Part shown: positions 25,568 through 35,100 of the stretch, one piece after another
Numbering within the stretch: position 1 is the first letter of the stretch
How the letters are laid out: each line of letters opens with the position of its first letter
Source: Candidimonas nitroreducens
GTDB taxonomy: Bacteria > Pseudomonadota > Gammaproteobacteria > Burkholderiales > Burkholderiaceae_B
Direction: 5' to 3'
DNA length: 64,000 bases
NCBI RefSeq assembly: GCF_002209565.1
Contig: NZ_NJIH01000003.1
Span: 788,819 to 852,818 of the forward strand
The notes under the pieces: model-generated
Told to the model about the DNA's origin: nothing
Seen by the model: the letters and a program-made list of their open reading frames with translations, nothing else
Database searches by the model: none
Translations under genes and position numbers: made by a program

Positions 25568-28114
25568 ATGGATAAAACGCGGGCCTCCGGCCTGCAATGC
25601 ACCGAGATGACGCAAACCCTGGATATCAATAACAGCCCCCTGGCGAGCCCCGACGGCGCGGCCGCGGGCACTGTCGCCAGCATCCCCGTGCTGGGCATGA
25701 GCTGCGCGTCTTGCGTGGGGCGCGTCGAGCGCGCGCTCGCGGCCGTGCCCGGCGTTGCGCGGGCCAGTGTCAATCTGGCGCGGGAACGGGCCGACATAGC
25801 CTTGTCGGACGCCGCGCAATTGCCGGCGGCCGTGCAGGCGGTGGAGGCCGCGGGCTACGAGGTGCCGCGGCAGTCGATGGAACTGGCCGTTGCCGACATG
25901 AGCTGCGCGTCCTGCGTGGGCCGCGTCGAGCGGGCCTTGTCCGCCGTGCCCGGCGTGGCCTCGGCCGCGGTCAATCTTGCGACCGGGCGGGCGCAATTGC
26001 AGGTCTTGCCCGGCGTGGCGTCCGCTGCCTTGCTGCAGGCGGTGGCGCGTGCCGGCTACGAAGCGCAGGTGCTGGGCGATACGGCGTGGCGGCCCGACGG
26101 CACACAGGCCCGGCGCGCGCATGAGCAAGCTGGCCTGCGGCGCGCGCTGATCGTCGCGGTGGTGCTTGCCCTGCCGGTCTTCCTGGCCGAGATGGGCGGC
26201 CATGTGTTTCCCGCCTGGCATCACTACATCGAGGCCACCATCGGCCGCCAGGCCAGCTGGGTGGCGCAATTCGTGCTGACCGCCCTGGTGCTGTTCGGCC
26301 CCGGCTGGCGCTTCTTCCGCCATGGGGTGCCGGCGCTGCTGCGCGGGGCGCCGGACATGAATTCCCTGGTGGCCTCGGGCACCCTGGCGGCGTTCCTGTA
26401 TTCCGCGGTTGCCACCTTCGCGCCGGGGCTGCTGCCCGCCGGCACGGTGCACGTGTATTACGAGTCGGCCGCCGTCATCGTTGCCCTGATCCTGCTGGGC
26501 CGCTATTTCGAGGCGCGCGCCAAGGGGCGCGCTTCGGCGGCGATCGAGCGCCTGCTCGACCTGCAGCCGCGCATGGCCCGTGTGCTGCGCGGCAACGAGG
26601 CGCGCGAGATACCTGTGGAAGAAGTGCGCAGCGGCGACCTGGTTCAGGTGCGCCCGGGCGAACGCATTGCCGTCGATGGCGAAGTGGTGGAAGGCGCCAG
26701 CTTCGTCGACGAGTCCATGATCAGCGGCGAGTCCATGCCGGTCGAAAAAGGCCCCGGCGCCTCGCTGGTGGGCGGCACGATGAACCAGAACGGCGCGCTG
26801 ACGTTCCGGGCGACGCAGGTGGGCGGCGCCACGGTGCTGGCGCAGATCATCCGCATGGTCGAACAGGCGCAAGGTTCCAAGCTGCCCATCCAGGCGCTGG
26901 TCGACCGCATCACCATGTGGTTCGTGCCGGCGGTGATGTCCGCCGCGCTGCTCACTTGCGTGCTGTGGCTGGTCTTCGGCCCCGCGCCCTCGCTGGGCCT
27001 GGCGCTGGTCAATGCGGTGGCGGTGCTGATCGTGGCCTGCCCCTGCGCCATGGGCCTGGCCACGCCCACCTCCATCATGGTCGGTACCGGCAGGGCGGCG
27101 CAGCTGGGCGTGCTGTTCCGCAAGGGCGAGGCGCTGCAGTCCCTGGAAAAGACCAGCGTGCTGGCGGTCGACAAGACGGGCACGCTGACCAAGGGCCGGC
27201 CCGAACTGACCGACCTGCTGCCCGCCCCCGGCTTCGACCGGCTGCGGGTTCTGGGGCTGCTTGCGGCCGTAGAGGCGAAATCCGAACATCCGATCGCCCG
27301 CGCCATCGTCGCCGCGGCCCAGGCCGAAGGCATTGCCGTGGCCGAGGCGCGCGGCTTTGCGGCGGCCACGGGCATGGGCGCCGGCGCCGAGGTGGAGGGC
27401 GTTCGGGTGGACGTCGGCGCCGACCGCTATATGGCGCAGCTGGGCCTGGATGTATCGGCCTTTGCCATGGCGGCGCAAGGGCTGGGCGAGCAGGGCAGGA
27501 CGCCGCTGTATGCCGCCGTCGGCGGCCGGCTGGCCGCGATGCTGGCGGTTGCCGACCCGCTGCGGGACACTACGGCCCAGGCCCTGCGCACGCTGCACGG
27601 CCTGGGCCTGAAGGTCGCCATGCTCACCGGCGACAACCGGCGCACCGCGCAGGCGATCGCCTCGCAGCTGGGCATCGACGAGGTCGTTGCCGAAGTGCTG
27701 CCCGCCGGCAAGGTAGATGCCGTGCGGCGCCTGCAGGCCCGTTACGGTGTGCTTGCCTATGTGGGCGACGGCATCAACGATGCGCCGGCGCTGGCCGCGG
27801 CGGACGTCGGGCTGGCCGTGGGCGGAGGCACCGACATTGCCATCGAGGCGGCGGATGTGGTGCTGATGTCGGGTGATCTGGCCGGCGTGGCGGCGGCCAT
27901 CGATCTGTCGCGGGCCACGATGCGCAACATCCGGCAGAATCTGTTCTGGGCCTTTGCGTACAACGTGGCGCTGATCCCGGTGGCCGCGGGCGTGCTGTAC
28001 CTCTTCGGCGGCCCGCTGCTCTCGCCGGTGTTCGCGGCGGCGGCCATGGCCTTGTCCAGCGTGTTCGTGCTGGGCAATGCGCTGCGGCTGCGGCGCTTCC
28101 GGCCGCGGGCCTGA
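25568..28114 (+). CDS. copA: Copper-exporting P-type ATPase
   Basis: An 848-residue P1B-type ATPase that pumps Cu(I) out of the cytoplasm. Two heavy-metal domains carry [12 protein letters not shown] (CxxC at 46-49) and [12 protein letters not shown] (113-116). Later come the membrane CPC motif ([12 protein letters not shown] near 490), the phosphorylated DKTGT near 535, SEHPIA and [10 protein letters not shown] near 735. A start at 25607 (MTQTLDINN) is possible, since neither start has a strong ribosome site. It is divergent from the MFS gene, with no copper regulator adjoining. Confidence 0.93.
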   Translation: MDKTRASGLQCTEMTQTLDINNSPLASPDGAAAGTVASIPVLGMSCASCVGRVERALAAVPGVARASVNLARERADIALSDAAQLPAAVQAVEAAGYEVPRQSMELAVADMSCASCVGRVERALSAVPGVASAAVNLATGRAQLQVLPGVASAALLQAVARAGYEAQVLGDTAWRPDGTQARRAHEQAGLRRALIVAVVLALPVFLAEMGGHVFPAWHHYIEATIGRQASWVAQFVLTALVLFGPGWRFFRHGVPALLRGAPDMNSLVASGTLAAFLYSAVATFAPGLLPAGTVHVYYESAAVIVALILLGRYFEARAKGRASAAIERLLDLQPRMARVLRGNEAREIPVEEVRSGDLVQVRPGERIAVDGEVVEGASFVDESMISGESMPVEKGPGASLVGGTMNQNGALTFRATQVGGATVLAQIIRMVEQAQGSKLPIQALVDRITMWFVPAVMSAALLTCVLWLVFGPAPSLGLALVNAVAVLIVACPCAMGLATPTSIMVGTGRAAQLGVLFRKGEALQSLEKTSVLAVDKTGTLTKGRPELTDLLPAPGFDRLRVLGLLAAVEAKSEHPIARAIVAAAQAEGIAVAEARGFAAATGMGAGAEVEGVRVDVGADRYMAQLGLDVSAFAMAAQGLGEQGRTPLYAAVGGRLAAMLAVADPLRDTTAQALRTLHGLGLKVAMLTGDNRRTAQAIASQLGIDEVVAEVLPAGKVDAVRRLQARYGVLAYVGDGINDAPALAAADVGLAVGGGTDIAIEAADVVLMSGDLAGVAAAIDLSRATMRNIRQNLFWAFAYNVALIPVAAGVLYLFGGPLLSPVFAAAAMALSSVFVLGNALRLRRFRPRA

Positions 28115-28840
28115 TCAGCGGGCCAAGGTCACCGCGCGCTTGCCCCCCAGCGCTATGGACAACTGGTTGGCCTTGCCCACCAGGGTTTCCGCAAAGGCCT
28201 CGAGCTTTTTTTTCGGCAGGCGGGTAAGGGGGCCCGAGATGCTGATGGCTCCCAGCAGCTGCCAGTTGACCCCGTATACCGGGGCCGACACGCTGGCCAC
28301 GTCGGCGTCGCGTTCCCCCAGAGAAATGTAGTAGCCCTTGCGCCGGATGCTGTCGAACGCGGGGCCGGGGGCTCCGGTGAAGGCCAGTATCACTTGCCCG
28401 GGCGAGCCTTTTTCCAGCGGCAGGACTTGTCCGACACGGATGTGGAAGCGGATCGCCTGCGGCCCCTCGACGCGGTACAGGCATATGCGGGCATTGCCTT
28501 CGCGCACGAAGAAGGTCGAGCTTTCTCCCGACAGCTTGGACAGTTCCTGCAGGACGGGTTCGACCGAGGCCGTGACGTCGAACGATGCCTGGTAGCGGGC
28601 GCCCAGCCATCCGGAGGCAGGCCCCAGGCGCCATGCGCCGTCTTCGCGATAGACGAGGTATTGATGCGTGGCCAGGGTGCGGGCGATGCGTAATACCGTG
28701 GTCTTGTGCAGCCCGGTGCGGCGGCTGAGCTCGGCCAGGGACAGGTAGCCGTCCTGCACGCTGAAGGCTTCCAATAAGCCTATCGCCCTGTTGACCGAGA
28801 TGACCCCCGTATCGGGTGCTGCGTCTGGTTTCTCTTTCAA
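28115..28840 (-). CDS. IclR-family transcriptional regulator
   Basis: A 241-residue regulator: N-terminal winged helix (ISVNRAIGLLEAFS...LSLAELSRRTGLHKTTVLR, residues 13-60) and a C-terminal effector domain. The TTG at 28840 is proposed as start because GAGGAGAGGG lies just upstream; a longer ATG form to 28936 adds a cysteine/arginine-rich tail. Its stop abuts the copA stop. It is divergent from Bug copy 4, whose promoter carries an inverted repeat, so repression of that gene is likely. Confidence 0.85.
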   Translation of the reverse strand: MKEKPDAAPDTGVISVNRAIGLLEAFSVQDGYLSLAELSRRTGLHKTTVLRIARTLATHQYLVYREDGAWRLGPASGWLGARYQASFDVTASVEPVLQELSKLSGESSTFFVREGNARICLYRVEGPQAIRFHIRVGQVLPLEKGSPGQVILAFTGAPGPAFDSIRRKGYYISLGERDADVASVSAPVYGVNWQLLGAISISGPLTRLPKKKLEAFAETLVGKANQLSIALGGKRAVTLAR

Positions 28841-29131
28841 AGCCCTCTCCTCGATCTGTCTGGAACGGCTCGCCCCATGGCCTGTCTGGCACGGGCTGTC
28901 CGGCATGGGGCGGCATGGCCGCCGCATTACGTGCACCGTATTTCAACAGAAGAAATGGAATTGTGCACTACAAAACATGATTTTATAGTCGTTCGCGGCG
29001 GATAAATAAAGCCCCTCAGCCATTTGCAGTGTGCGGCGCATAGATTGAATTTTATTTTCTGCCGGGTTGTCGCAAACCGAAAGTCGTCCCGTTTGGGGCG
29101 GCAAAGATATTTCCCTATGGAGGAGTGTTTG
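28841..29131. other. 291-base IclR/Bug divergent region
   Basis: No gene is supported. It holds the Bug promoter and inverted repeat at 28961-28989, then a roughly 135-base leader. GGAGGAG at 29119-29125 is the ribosome site for Bug copy 4. Confidence 0.6.
28961..28989 (+). promoter_or_regulatory. Promoter with overlapping operator for Bug copy 4
   Basis: TTGTGC (28961-28966), a 17-base spacer and TATAGT (28984-28989) form a sigma-70-like promoter. An inverted repeat ACTACAAAA / TTTTATAGT (28967-28975 and 28981-28989, one mismatch, 5-base spacer) fills the spacer and the -10 box. Binding of the divergent IclR protein here would block polymerase; this is inference. Confidence 0.55.
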
Positions 29132-30100
29132 ATGAAATCGATATCTGCCCTGGCAGCGCTGTCGGCCATGGCATTGGCCGGTACGACGCATGCCAGCAGC
29201 GCGAGTTATCCGGTGAATCCGGTAAAGGTCGTGGTCGGATTCAGCGCGGGAGGCCCCACCGATGTGGTGGCGCGCGCTTTCGCCAATTTTGCCAGCCAGA
29301 AGGCGGGGCAGAGCTTTATCGTCGAGAACAAGCCGGGAGCCAATTCGACGATTGCCGCCCAATATGTCAGCCAGGAAAAGCCCGACGGCTACACGGTGCT
29401 GCTGGCGGCAACGAATCTCACCACCACCCCGGCCCTGTACGGCAACAGGATCCGGTTCAATGTCGAGAAATCGTTTGCGCCGATCTGCGCCTTTGCCAAG
29501 AGTCCGACCGTGCTGGTGGTAGGGCCTTCGCTGCCCGTCAAGAGCCTGCAGGACGTCATCGCCAGGGCGAAGAAGAGTCCGGGTAAATATTCGGTCGCGT
29601 CCCCCGGAGTCGGCAGTTCGGGGCATTTCGCGATGGCCAAGTTCGAGGAAATCACGGGCACCAAATTCAATCACATTCCCTACAACGGCGCCGCGCCGGC
29701 GATTACGGCCCTGATGGGCGGCCAGGTGGACATGTCGTTTGCCACTTTGGGTTCCGTATTGTCCCAGTTGAAGTCCGGCAAGCTCAAGGTGGTGGCGGTC
29801 GCGTCGAGCGCGCGCTTGAAGTCCCTGCCCAATGTGCCGACCTTTGCCGAGGACGGCATCAAGAATTATTCCGAGGACGCATGGTACGGCCTGCTGGCCC
29901 CGGCAGGCGCCCCGAAGGCGGCCTTGTCGGCGCTGGAGGAATACGCGCGCGGATTCCAGGCCGACGCGCAGATGCGGCAGAAGCTCGACGCGCTGGGGCT
30001 GCAGCCCGATGCCACTTGCGGGGCAAGCTTCGCCGCCGAGATCAAGCAGGAAGTCGCCAGCTATGGCAAGCTGGCCAAAAAACTCGGGATCCAGAACTGA
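29132..30100 (+). CDS. Bug-family carboxylate receptor, copy 4
   Basis: A 322-residue receptor. The ATG at 29132 follows GGAGGAG and gives a short Sec signal (MKSISALAALSAMALAGTTHAS). Motifs are VKVVVGFSAGGPTDVVAR, KPDGYTVLL, FNVEKSFAPI and IPYNGAAPAI. It differs from typical copies in having VVGFSAGG for VPFPPGG and a single cysteine near each end of the mature chain. It is a stand-alone gene under the divergent IclR regulator, ending at a hairpin. The ligand is unknown. Confidence 0.9.
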   Translation: MKSISALAALSAMALAGTTHASSASYPVNPVKVVVGFSAGGPTDVVARAFANFASQKAGQSFIVENKPGANSTIAAQYVSQEKPDGYTVLLAATNLTTTPALYGNRIRFNVEKSFAPICAFAKSPTVLVVGPSLPVKSLQDVIARAKKSPGKYSVASPGVGSSGHFAMAKFEEITGTKFNHIPYNGAAPAITALMGGQVDMSFATLGSVLSQLKSGKLKVVAVASSARLKSLPNVPTFAEDGIKNYSEDAWYGLLAPAGAPKAALSALEEYARGFQADAQMRQKLDALGLQPDATCGASFAAEIKQEVASYGKLAKKLGIQN

Positions 30101-30111
30101 CGCGGCCGCGG

Positions 30112-30137
30112 GGCTGCCGGCAAGCGTACCGGCAGCC
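30112..30137 (+). terminator. Hairpin after Bug copy 4
   Basis: GGCTGCCGG (30112-30120) pairs perfectly with CCGGCAGCC (30129-30137) across an 8-base loop. It lies 11 bases after the stop codon. There is no T run, so it may be a processing stop or a rho-assisted end. Confidence 0.5.
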
Positions 30138-30210
30138 TGGCCGTGTGCCGCATCGGCATTTGACTTGCAACGCCGCGGCCGCTGCCGGCAGGCAGCCTTT
30201 GGCCTATGGC

Positions 30211-31245
30211 TCAGGACACGTCCACGGCGTAGGTGCGTTGCGCGGTGTCGTGGAACAAGTCGGCGACTTCCTGCTGCGAGCATTCCCGGCAGATTTTCTT
30301 GTAGGCATTCCACAGCACGTGGTAGGAGTACATGCCTTTGTCGACCGGGAAGTTGCTTTCGAACATGCAGCGCCGGGTGCCGTACAGCTCTACCAGCGTT
30401 TCGATGTAGGGGCGCCAGTCTGCGGTCAGCATATCGGACGACGGCGCGGTGTCGAGCTGGTAATGGCGGTAGCCCGTGAGCTTCATGCCGAAGCCTCCCA
30501 GCTTGACGCGGATGTTCGGCAGCGCGGCCAGGCTGCGCATGCCGGATCGCCAGTCTTGGAATACTTCGTCGCGCTTGCCGGCATAGGGGCCGACGCCGAG
30601 CGGGCCGCCGATGTGGTCGATGATGATAGAGACGTCGGGGCAGGCCCGCGCCAGTTGCAGGACTTCCGGCAGTTGCGTGTGGTAGGCCCATACGTCCAGG
30701 CTCAGCCCGTATTTTGCCAGGCGTCCAGCGCCGGCCTGGAAGCGCGCATCCGCCAGCAGGCCCGGCGGCGGCTGTATGGGGTTGCTTCGGACTTCTGCAT
30801 CTTCATGCCAGGCGGTCGAGTTGCGTATGCCCCGCAGCCGGCCTCCGCCCGCGGGCAGCAGGCGTTCGATCACGGCGTCCACCGCGGCTCCGAGCGTCAG
30901 GTCGGCGCAGGCCACGATGCCGGCGCAGCCGCGCCGCGGGCCATACAGCCCGCTGGCAAAGCACGCCGCCACGCCGTTGGCGAATTCCACTTCGCCCACG
31001 GGCCTGTAGCGCTCTTCGCCCGACTGCTTGTACATGCTGCGCGACTGCACGAAGACGGTAGCCGCCACGTTGTGGCCGGAAGAGATGTCCGCGTTCAGTT
31101 CGTCCAGCAGATACCTGGATCCGGGCCGATCCCAGAGATGGTGGTGCGGATCGATAATCGGCAGTTCGGGCCAGAGGATGTCTTCGCGGCGCGTTGCGAG
31201 CCAGTCGGCCCTGATGGGCAGGTGGGGTGAGTTGCTGCTGGTCAT
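30211..31245 (-). CDS. Amidohydrolase-2 family hydrolase
   Basis: A 344-residue metal-dependent hydrolase. IIDPHHHLWDRPGSRY near residue 28 is the classic metal-binding opening of the amidohydrolase-2 group; FESNFPVDK near the end supplies the late acidic region. Relatives hydrolyse lactones or decarboxylate aromatic and heterocyclic acids. The ATG at 31245 starts just before the conserved N-terminus. It lies downstream of the RraA/dehydrogenase/SMP-30/Bug cluster, but a strong terminator at 31356-31389 stands between them. It may therefore be a separate or attenuated unit. Confidence 0.85.
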   Translation of the reverse strand: MTSSNSPHLPIRADWLATRREDILWPELPIIDPHHHLWDRPGSRYLLDELNADISSGHNVAATVFVQSRSMYKQSGEERYRPVGEVEFANGVAACFASGLYGPRRGCAGIVACADLTLGAAVDAVIERLLPAGGGRLRGIRNSTAWHEDAEVRSNPIQPPPGLLADARFQAGAGRLAKYGLSLDVWAYHTQLPEVLQLARACPDVSIIIDHIGGPLGVGPYAGKRDEVFQDWRSGMRSLAALPNIRVKLGGFGMKLTGYRHYQLDTAPSSDMLTADWRPYIETLVELYGTRRCMFESNFPVDKGMYSYHVLWNAYKKICRECSQQEVADLFHDTAQRTYAVDVS

Positions 31246-31355
31246 GTTCGTAAACCAAAAAATCCCTGGGTTGGGCCGCCCGTCTTGATCTGGCGCGCCG
31301 CCGCGGCCGGCATGCCGTGGCGTACGCATTCTATTTTGCTGCCGTGGCGGCCGTG

Positions 31356-31389
31356 AAAAAACCGGCAAGGAGCGCAGGCTTCTTGCCGG
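31356..31389 (-). terminator. Rho-independent terminator after Bug copy 5
   Basis: CCGGCAAG (31362-31369) and CTTGCCGG (31382-31389) form an 8-bp stem with a 12-base loop. On the minus strand six T residues follow. It lies 43 bases after the Bug copy 5 stop and 110 bases before the amidohydrolase start. Confidence 0.85.
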
Positions 31390-31432
31390 ATTGTTGCAGG
31401 AAACTACGATCGTAGTCCGCTGCGGCGGGCAA

Positions 31433-32389
31433 TCACTGCACGGCGATATGGGCCTTCTTCACCACGTTCGCCCATTTCGCGAAGTCCTCCGTCAAATATT
31501 TCTGGAAGTCTTCCTGCGTGGAGGCCACGACCTCGTTGCCTACCGAGTTGAATTTGGCCTTGACCTCGGGTTCCTGCAGCACTTCCCGTATCGAGGCCTG
31601 CAGTTTTTGCACGATCGCCTTGGGGGTGCCCTTGGGCACCAGCATGCCGTTCCATTCGTATGTTTGAAAACCGGGCAGGCCCGACTCGGCCACTGTCGGG
31701 GTATCGGGCAGCAGCGGATTGCGCTTGGGCGAGGTGATGGCCAGGGCCCTGAGCTTGCCTTGCTTGACCAGCGCCAGCGCTGAAGAAATATTGGGGAACA
31801 TCATGTTCACCTGGCCCGCCACGGTCGCCATGATGGCCGGGCCGCCGCTCTTGTAGGGCACGTGCAGCATATCGATGCCCCAGCCCTGCCGGAAGAGTTC
31901 GCCCGCCATGAACTGCTCGGTGCCCGTGCCGCCGGAAGTGAAGGTCAGCTTGCCCGGATCGGCCTTGGCGGCCTTGACCAGGTCGGCAACGCTTTTCAGC
32001 TTCGAGTTTTCTGGCACGACCAAAATATTGGGCGTGACCGACACCAGTGTCAGTGGCATCAGATCCTTGGCCGGATCGAAGCTCATTTTACGCAGCGCTG
32101 GGTTGATCGCCAGCGGGGTCGCATCGTACAGCACGGTGTAGCCATCGGGCTTGGCGTGAGCCACATAGGCCTCGCCGATCATGCCGCTGGCGCCCGACTT
32201 GTTTTCGACTACCACGCTTTGATTCAGCTTCTGCCCGAGATGATGTGCGATCAGCCGCGCCAGTGAATCGGCCGTGCCGCCGGGCGCATAAGGCACGACG
32301 AAGTTGATGGGCCGGTCGGGATAGGCGGCGGATGCGGCGGCGGGAAGGATGACGGCGGCGCACAGCGCGCCGATGAGCAGTTTCTTCAT
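31433..32389 (-). CDS. Bug-family carboxylate receptor, copy 5
   Basis: A 318-residue receptor with Sec signal MKKLLIGALCAAVILPAAASA. The ATG at 32389 follows GGAGAG at 5 bases. Motifs are INFVVPYAPGGTADSLAR, KPDGYTVLYD, FDPAKDLMPL and VPYKSGGPAI. It is the second receptor of the minus-strand cluster headed by Bug copy 6, following the SMP-30 gene by 88 bases. One cluster with two receptors suggests two related ligands or high- and low-affinity capture. Confidence 0.92.
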   Translation of the reverse strand: MKKLLIGALCAAVILPAAASAAYPDRPINFVVPYAPGGTADSLARLIAHHLGQKLNQSVVVENKSGASGMIGEAYVAHAKPDGYTVLYDATPLAINPALRKMSFDPAKDLMPLTLVSVTPNILVVPENSKLKSVADLVKAAKADPGKLTFTSGGTGTEQFMAGELFRQGWGIDMLHVPYKSGGPAIMATVAGQVNMMFPNISSALALVKQGKLRALAITSPKRNPLLPDTPTVAESGLPGFQTYEWNGMLVPKGTPKAIVQKLQASIREVLQEPEVKAKFNSVGNEVVASTQEDFQKYLTEDFAKWANVVKKAHIAVQ

Positions 32390-32477
32390 GGGTTCTCTCC
32401 AATTATTTATGAAATGAATCAGTGGGTCGTTTCGTCGTGCGGCTGTGTCGGCACACGCCCCGGCCGCAAAGTAAATA

Positions 32478-33392
32478 TCAGCGAGCAAGGGGCACCCCGG
32501 CATGCTGCATCGGGATCGCCAATATCGATCCGCTGGTCGACTCGGTGCAGTACAGCGTTTTGCCGTCCGGGCCGCCGAAGGCGATGTTGGTCAGCGACTT
32601 GCCTCGCGGGCTGCGCCAGACCTCGTCGGGTTCGGCTAGTTCGTTCAATACCCAGACGCGGCCCAGGCCGGGGTTGGCGATGATCAGGCGGCCGGCCTGG
32701 TCGACGGCCAGGCCGTCGGGGCCGCTGGGGCCGTGGGATGTGAAGAACTGCCCCACCTTGGCGACGCTGCCGTCGGCCATCAGCGGCGCGCGCCAGATGC
32801 AGTTGCCGCGGGTCGCCGCGACATAAAGCACTTTCTCGTCGGGGCTCAGGGCGATGCCGTTGGGGCTGGGCACGTTGTGCAGCAGCAGGTCGAGGCGGCC
32901 GTCGCGGGCCAGGCGGTATACCCGGCCGCTGGGGTCGTGCAGGCCCGACTGGCCCTGATCCGTGAAATAAAGATTGCCGGCCGTATCGAATATCAGGTCG
33001 TTGACGCCCTTGAATCTTTCGGTGTTCCTGCGGGACAGATAAGGGCGAACCTCGCGCCTTGCCAGATCCAGCCGCATCAGGCCGTTCTTGTAGTCGGCGA
33101 TGACGAGCTGGCCTTCGCCCAGGAACTTCATGCCGTTGGGCTCGCCGTCGTATTCGACGATCAGCGTCCATTGGCGGTCGGGCGATATCTTGAAAATGCG
33201 GCCGAACGGAATGTCGGTAACGTACAAGTTGCCCGCGGTGTCGAAGACGGGGCCTTCCAGGAAGGAGTCGACCGCGGTGCCGCCGCGGTTGGCCTTGGCC
33301 CATTCCGAAGCCACGCCGGTGCGCCGGTATTTGTCCGGCATCGAGCTGTATATTTCCGCGTCCCGTATTTCCACTTGATGGCTCAGAAACAT
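32478..33392 (-). CDS. SMP-30/gluconolactonase-family lactonase
   Basis: A 304-residue six-bladed beta-propeller enzyme that hydrolyses a sugar-acid or related lactone using a divalent metal. Blade repeats are visible as GPVFDTAGNLYVTDIPFGRIFKI, NDLIFDTAGNLYFTD and DGLAVDQAGRLIIANPG. The metal ligands fit the E in FLEGPVF, N in PSPNGIALS and D in SGPDGLAVD. No signal peptide is present. It is preceded by a 2-hydroxyacid dehydrogenase 24 bases upstream, so lactone opening and oxidation belong to one pathway. Confidence 0.88.
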   Translation of the reverse strand: MFLSHQVEIRDAEIYSSMPDKYRRTGVASEWAKANRGGTAVDSFLEGPVFDTAGNLYVTDIPFGRIFKISPDRQWTLIVEYDGEPNGMKFLGEGQLVIADYKNGLMRLDLARREVRPYLSRRNTERFKGVNDLIFDTAGNLYFTDQGQSGLHDPSGRVYRLARDGRLDLLLHNVPSPNGIALSPDEKVLYVAATRGNCIWRAPLMADGSVAKVGQFFTSHGPSGPDGLAVDQAGRLIIANPGLGRVWVLNELAEPDEVWRSPRGKSLTNIAFGGPDGKTLYCTESTSGSILAIPMQHAGVPLAR

Positions 33393-33416
33393 GGCGTCTT
33401 TTCCTTTCCGGGCGAG

Positions 33417-34337
33417 TCAGGCCAGCTGGCTCAGCAGGTTGCGCGCGGCCGCCACGCCCATGTTGACGTAGGCGTCTTGCGTGACCCCGCCGATATGCGG
33501 GCTGAGCAAGATCTTTTCTTCCTTGAAGAAGGGGTGCGTGGCGGGCGGCGGCTCTTGCTGGAAGCTGTCCAGGGCCGCCGCCCCGACGCGGCCGTTATGC
33601 ACCGCGGCCAGCAGGGCGTCTTCGTCGATCAGGCCGCCGCGCGCGGTGTTGACGATGATGATCCCTGGCTTGCACTGATCCAGCGTCTGCGCGTTGATCA
33701 GATTGCGGTTTTCCGCCGTCAGGGGGCAGTGCAGCGAGATGATGTCGGCGGCACGCCATATTTCGTCCAGGCCCGCCAGGCGCACGTAGTCCGGAGCCTG
33801 TTTTGCATAGGGGTCGTAGGCGATGACGTTCAGCTCCATGGCATGGGCGATCAGGGCTGTGCGCGCGCCTATGGCGCCCAGGCCGATCAGGCCCAGGGTG
33901 CGTCCGCGCAGTTCTATGCTTTTGTGGCTGGCCTTGTCCCAATGCCCGGCATGCATGCGGCTGTTCATCTTCACTACCGACTTGGCGCAGGCCAGCATCA
34001 AGGTTATGGCGTGTTCCGCCACCGCCGCGGCGTTCACGCCCACTGCCGCGCAAACCGCGACCTTGTGCGCTTTGGCCGCCTGGCTGTCGATGGTGTCGAT
34101 GCCGCTGCCGTGCTTGGAGATGACTTTCAATGAACGGCCCGCATCGATGGCCGCGGCACTGATCCTGCCGTAGCGCACGATGATGCCGACCGGGTCGTGC
34201 TTCTTGATCAATGCCAGGATGTCGCTTTCCTGGGGGCGGGGCCCCGCAAACACCACGTCGAAATCCTTGAGCAGATCCAGGGCCTGCGGGGCAAGGTCTG
34301 CCGCCGTGACCAGGATCGCCTGCTTGTTGCCATTCAT
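33417..34337 (-). CDS. D-2-hydroxyacid dehydrogenase (phosphoglycerate dehydrogenase-like)
   Basis: A 306-residue NAD(P)-dependent enzyme that interconverts a 2-hydroxy acid and a 2-oxo acid. The Rossmann motif GLIGLGAIGARTALIA is near residue 150, the substrate-binding region HCPLTAENRNLIN near 207, VNTARGGLIDEDAL near 230 with the catalytic arginine, and the catalytic histidine in SPHIGG near 290. Its start overlaps the stop of the RraA-like gene in an ATGA arrangement, so the two proteins are made together. Confidence 0.9.
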   Translation of the reverse strand: MNGNKQAILVTAADLAPQALDLLKDFDVVFAGPRPQESDILALIKKHDPVGIIVRYGRISAAAIDAGRSLKVISKHGSGIDTIDSQAAKAHKVAVCAAVGVNAAAVAEHAITLMLACAKSVVKMNSRMHAGHWDKASHKSIELRGRTLGLIGLGAIGARTALIAHAMELNVIAYDPYAKQAPDYVRLAGLDEIWRAADIISLHCPLTAENRNLINAQTLDQCKPGIIIVNTARGGLIDEDALLAAVHNGRVGAAALDSFQQEPPPATHPFFKEEKILLSPHIGGVTQDAYVNMGVAAARNLLSQLA

Positions 34338-35023
34338 AGTGTTTCGCCGTCCTTCAGCACACCAGCCTGAACCAGCGTGGCGAGCAGCCAGGGCGCGCCC
34401 AGGTCGCCGCTCTTGATGGCCGCGATGCGCTTGGCCTCGGCGTCCACCTTCTTCTGCGCGAGCACCAGGATTTCCTCGACATTTTCCTTGGGCACGACGA
34501 CCACGCCGTCGGCATCGCCGACGATCAGGTCACCGGGGTTCACCGTGGTGCCGGCCAGCGTCACCGGCCAGTTCACGCGGCCGCTCAAGGCCTTGGTCGG
34601 CCCATTGGGGTTGGTGCCCACCGAGAAAACGGGAAAGGTGCCTTCGGCGATTTCCGCCGAGTCGCGGGCCGCGGCATCGATCACGAAGCCGGCCAGGCCC
34701 TTGGCCTGGGCCTGCGTGGACATGATGGTGCCGCACAGCGCGGACGACGTATCGCCCTTGCCTTCGACGACGATCACGTCGCCGGGTTCGGCCAGGGCCA
34801 GGGCCGCATGGAACATCAGGTTGTCGCCTGGCCGCACCTCGACCGTGAAAGCCGGCCCCGCGACCTTCATGGAGGGATGCAGCGGCTTGATGCGCCCGCC
34901 CAGCGCGCCGCGGCGTCCGCCCACGTCGGCCAGGATGGCGGCCTGGAATTGGCTGGCGCGCTTGACCAGGTCGGCGGAAACGCGCTCTATGTCTTTGCGT
35001 ATGAAAGGAAGATTTTTCGTCAT
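34334..35023 (-). CDS. RraA-like class II pyruvate aldolase (HMG/CHA aldolase family)
   Basis: A 229-residue protein of the RraA fold. In the enzyme branch of the family it cleaves 4-hydroxy-4-methyl-2-oxoglutarate or 4-carboxy-4-hydroxy-2-oxoadipate to pyruvate. The Arg-Asp pair that binds pyruvate and the metal in those aldolases is present in FVIDAAARDSAEI. Also visible are NLMFHAALALAEPGDVIVVEG and PGDLIVGDADGVVVVP. Its catabolic neighbours favour aldolase over the RNase E inhibitor role. ATG 35023 is chosen because upstream residues are basic and unconserved. Confidence 0.85.
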   Translation of the reverse strand: MTKNLPFIRKDIERVSADLVKRASQFQAAILADVGGRRGALGGRIKPLHPSMKVAGPAFTVEVRPGDNLMFHAALALAEPGDVIVVEGKGDTSSALCGTIMSTQAQAKGLAGFVIDAAARDSAEIAEGTFPVFSVGTNPNGPTKALSGRVNWPVTLAGTTVNPGDLIVGDADGVVVVPKENVEEILVLAQKKVDAEAKRIAAIKSGDLGAPWLLATLVQAGVLKDGETL

Positions 35024-35100
35024 GATGGGTGAGGCTCCGGAGGTTTTGAGGGCGGCGCGCCGAGCATCAGTGCACGATGCTGCGGACGGCGCCCGGGGGT

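Noticed and set aside
24221..27598. A continuous minus-strand frame of 1125 codons
   Set aside because: Only the 3' part (24221-25540) is a real MFS gene. The rest is antisense to copA, rich in His/Arg/Gly with no family motif, as expected from the GC-rich opposite strand.
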